From Methylophilaceae bacterium UBA6140 (lineage in GTDB: Bacteria > Pseudomonadota > Gammaproteobacteria > Burkholderiales > Methylophilaceae): a DNA stretch of 16,666 nucleotides. The position numbers and the translations under genes are program-made. The notes beneath the pieces are model-generated. The model was not told the DNA's origin, searched no databases, and saw only the letters and a program-made list of their open reading frames with translations. The DNA is taken from the NCBI GenBank assembly GCA_002423265.1, contig DIVE01000027.1, positions 1-16,666 of the forward strand, given 5' to 3'. Positions 15,367-16,666 of this stretch are shown here, piece after piece; positions within the stretch are counted from its first letter, which is position 1; the number at the start of each line of letters is the position of its first letter.

Positions 15367-16666
15367 GTGGAATGGGAAGTCGTCATCGGGCTGGAAACGC
15401 ACGCGCAGTTGCAGACCAGATCAAAGATATTTTCGGGTGCTTCGACCACTTATGGTGCCGAGCCCAACACGCAGGCCTGTGAGGTCAGCATTGCGCTGCC
15501 CGGCGTGCTGCCGGTGCTGAACAAGGAAGCGGTGAAATGCGCGATTCGGTTCGGCCTCGCGGTGGATGCCGAGATTGCGCCGGTGTCGGTTTTTGCGCGC
15601 AAGAATTATTTTTATCCCGATTTGCCGAAAGGCTACCAGATCAGCCAGTACGAGCTTCCTGTCGTCGGCAAGGGCGCGTTGACGATACAGGTGGGCGATA
15701 CGGAAAAAACCATCCGCATCACCCGCGCCCATCTGGAAGAAGACGCCGGCAAGTCCGTGCATGGTGCTGCCGAGGGCATGTCCGGTATCGACCTCAACCG
15801 TGCCGGTACGCCGCTGCTGGAAATCGTCACTGAGCCGGACATGCGTTCTGCGGCAGAGGCGGTGGCCTACGCCAAAAAGCTGCACGAACTGGTGCAGTGG
15901 ATCGGCATTTGTGACGGCAACATGCAGGAAGGCAGCTTCCGCTGCGACGTCAACGTTTCCGTGCGGCCCAGGGGCTCGGATCAGCTCGGCACACGCCGCG
16001 AAATCAAGAATCTCAACTCGTTCAAGTTCATGCAGCAGGCGATCGAGTACGAGACGCGCTGGCAGATTGAGACGCTGGAGGACGGCGGCAAGATCGAGCA
16101 GGCAACGGTACTGTTCAACCCCGATACCGGTGAAACCCGCGCCATGCGCAGCAAGGAAGAAGCCAACGATTACCGCTATTTCCCTGATCCTGATCTGCTG
16201 CCGCTGGCGATCAGCGAAGCCGACAAGGCTGCAGTGAAGGCCACGATGCCGGAGCTGCCGCAAGCCATGCAGGCGCGCTTTATCAGTGAGTACATGCTAT
16301 CACCCTACGACTCATCGACATTGACTTCATCCAGAGCGATTGCCGCTTATTTTGAGGCAGTCGTGGCGGCTTTCGGTGGCGAAGCCAAACTGGCCGCCAA
16401 CTGGGTCATGGGTAGCGTGGCGGCCAAGCTGAACGAAGAAGACAAGGATATTTCCGCTTCGCCGGTCTCAGCCATGCAGCTTGCCGGACTGCTGAAGCGT
16501 ATCGCCGATAACACCATTTCCAACAAGATTGCTCGCGAAGTGTTCGATGCCATGTGGGCGGGCGAGGGCGACGCCGATGCCATCATCGAAAAGAAGGGGC
16601 TGAAACAGGTAACCGACAGCGGTGCGATTGAAGCCATTATTGATGAAGTGCTGGCGGCCAACGCGG
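15367..16666 (+). CDS. gatB: Asp/Glu-tRNA amidotransferase subunit B (3' end outside window)
   Basis: GatB binds the mischarged tRNA, phosphorylates the Glu or Asp side chain with ATP and hands it to the ammonia from GatA. The frame stays open for 433 codons to the window edge; the family has about 475-485 residues, so only some 45 are missing. Visible parts are GLETHAQL (8-15), [17 protein letters not shown] (80-96), HLEEDAGK (122-129), [19 protein letters not shown] (140-158) and [10 protein letters not shown] (268-277). From about 330 onward it enters the helical and YqeY-like tail domain that recognises tRNA. The GTG start has a strong Shine-Dalgarno. A 280-codon frame on the opposite strand is a shadow. 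Confidence 0.98.
   Translation, partial: MEWEVVIGLETHAQLQTRSKIFSGASTTYGAEPNTQACEVSIALPGVLPVLNKEAVKCAIRFGLAVDAEIAPVSVFARKNYFYPDLPKGYQISQYELPVVGKGALTIQVGDTEKTIRITRAHLEEDAGKSVHGAAEGMSGIDLNRAGTPLLEIVTEPDMRSAAEAVAYAKKLHELVQWIGICDGNMQEGSFRCDVNVSVRPRGSDQLGTRREIKNLNSFKFMQQAIEYETRWQIETLEDGGKIEQATVLFNPDTGETRAMRSKEEANDYRYFPDPDLLPLAISEADKAAVKATMPELPQAMQARFISEYMLSPYDSSTLTSSRAIAAYFEAVVAAFGGEAKLAANWVMGSVAAKLNEEDKDISASPVSAMQLAGLLKRIADNTISNKIAREVFDAMWAGEGDADAIIEKKGLKQVTDSGAIEAIIDEVLAANA

Noticed and set aside
15421..16263. A 280-codon minus-strand frame opposite gatB
   Set aside because: gatB reads cleanly through the same bases with its family motifs; the antisense frame shows no domain.

Overview
The window is an ordinary stretch of chromosome from a Gram-negative proteobacterium. 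It is most likely a betaproteobacterium of the Nitrosomonadales type (Gallionellaceae, Methylophilaceae or Sulfuricellaceae-like relatives), judged from the gatCAB operon facing away from mreBCD-mrdA-rodA-rlpA, the protein sequences and a moderately GC-rich composition. The genus call is inference. I saw no insertion sequence, tRNA, rRNA, CRISPR array, phage gene or sign of recent transfer.

Layout. (1) 2-1029, plus strand: the 3' part of a TonB-family energy transducer, then a small thioredoxin-fold [2Fe-2S] ferredoxin. (2) 1026-1445, minus strand: a HIT-family hydrolase whose stop codon shares bases with the ferredoxin stop. (3) 1446-1712: a divergent regulatory gap with a striking 14-bp inverted repeat. 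(4) 1713-2852, plus strand: cyclopropane-fatty-acid synthase (cfa) with a TTG start and a near-perfect Shine-Dalgarno. (5) 2859-13277, minus strand: a compact 11-gene cluster read as mreB, mreC, mreD, mrdA, rodA, rlpA, dacC, a D-amino-acid aminotransferase, ybeD, lipB, lipA. The only real gap is after mreB, where a Rho-independent terminator sits; most later junctions overlap or are within 25 nt. (6) 13278-13443: a divergent promoter region for mreB and gatC with a symmetric -10 element. (7) 13444-16666, plus strand: gatC, gatA and the first 433 codons of gatB, which runs off the window end.

How the genes work together. MreB, MreC, MreD, PBP2 and RodA form the Rod complex that builds the lateral peptidoglycan wall. 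RlpA (lytic transglycosylase) and DacC (D,D-carboxypeptidase) trim it, and the D-amino-acid aminotransferase can interconvert D-Ala and D-Glu, both peptidoglycan precursors. LipB and LipA make protein-bound lipoate from octanoyl-ACP, with YbeD as their small customary neighbour. GatCAB makes Gln-tRNA(Gln) and/or Asn-tRNA(Asn) by transamidation.

I found no convincing previously undescribed system. What deserves a second look is regulatory: the dyad between the HIT gene and cfa, the symmetric promoter between mreB and gatC, the terminator inside the mre cluster, and the 152-nt gatC-gatA spacer that holds an open small frame closing on the gatA start codon.
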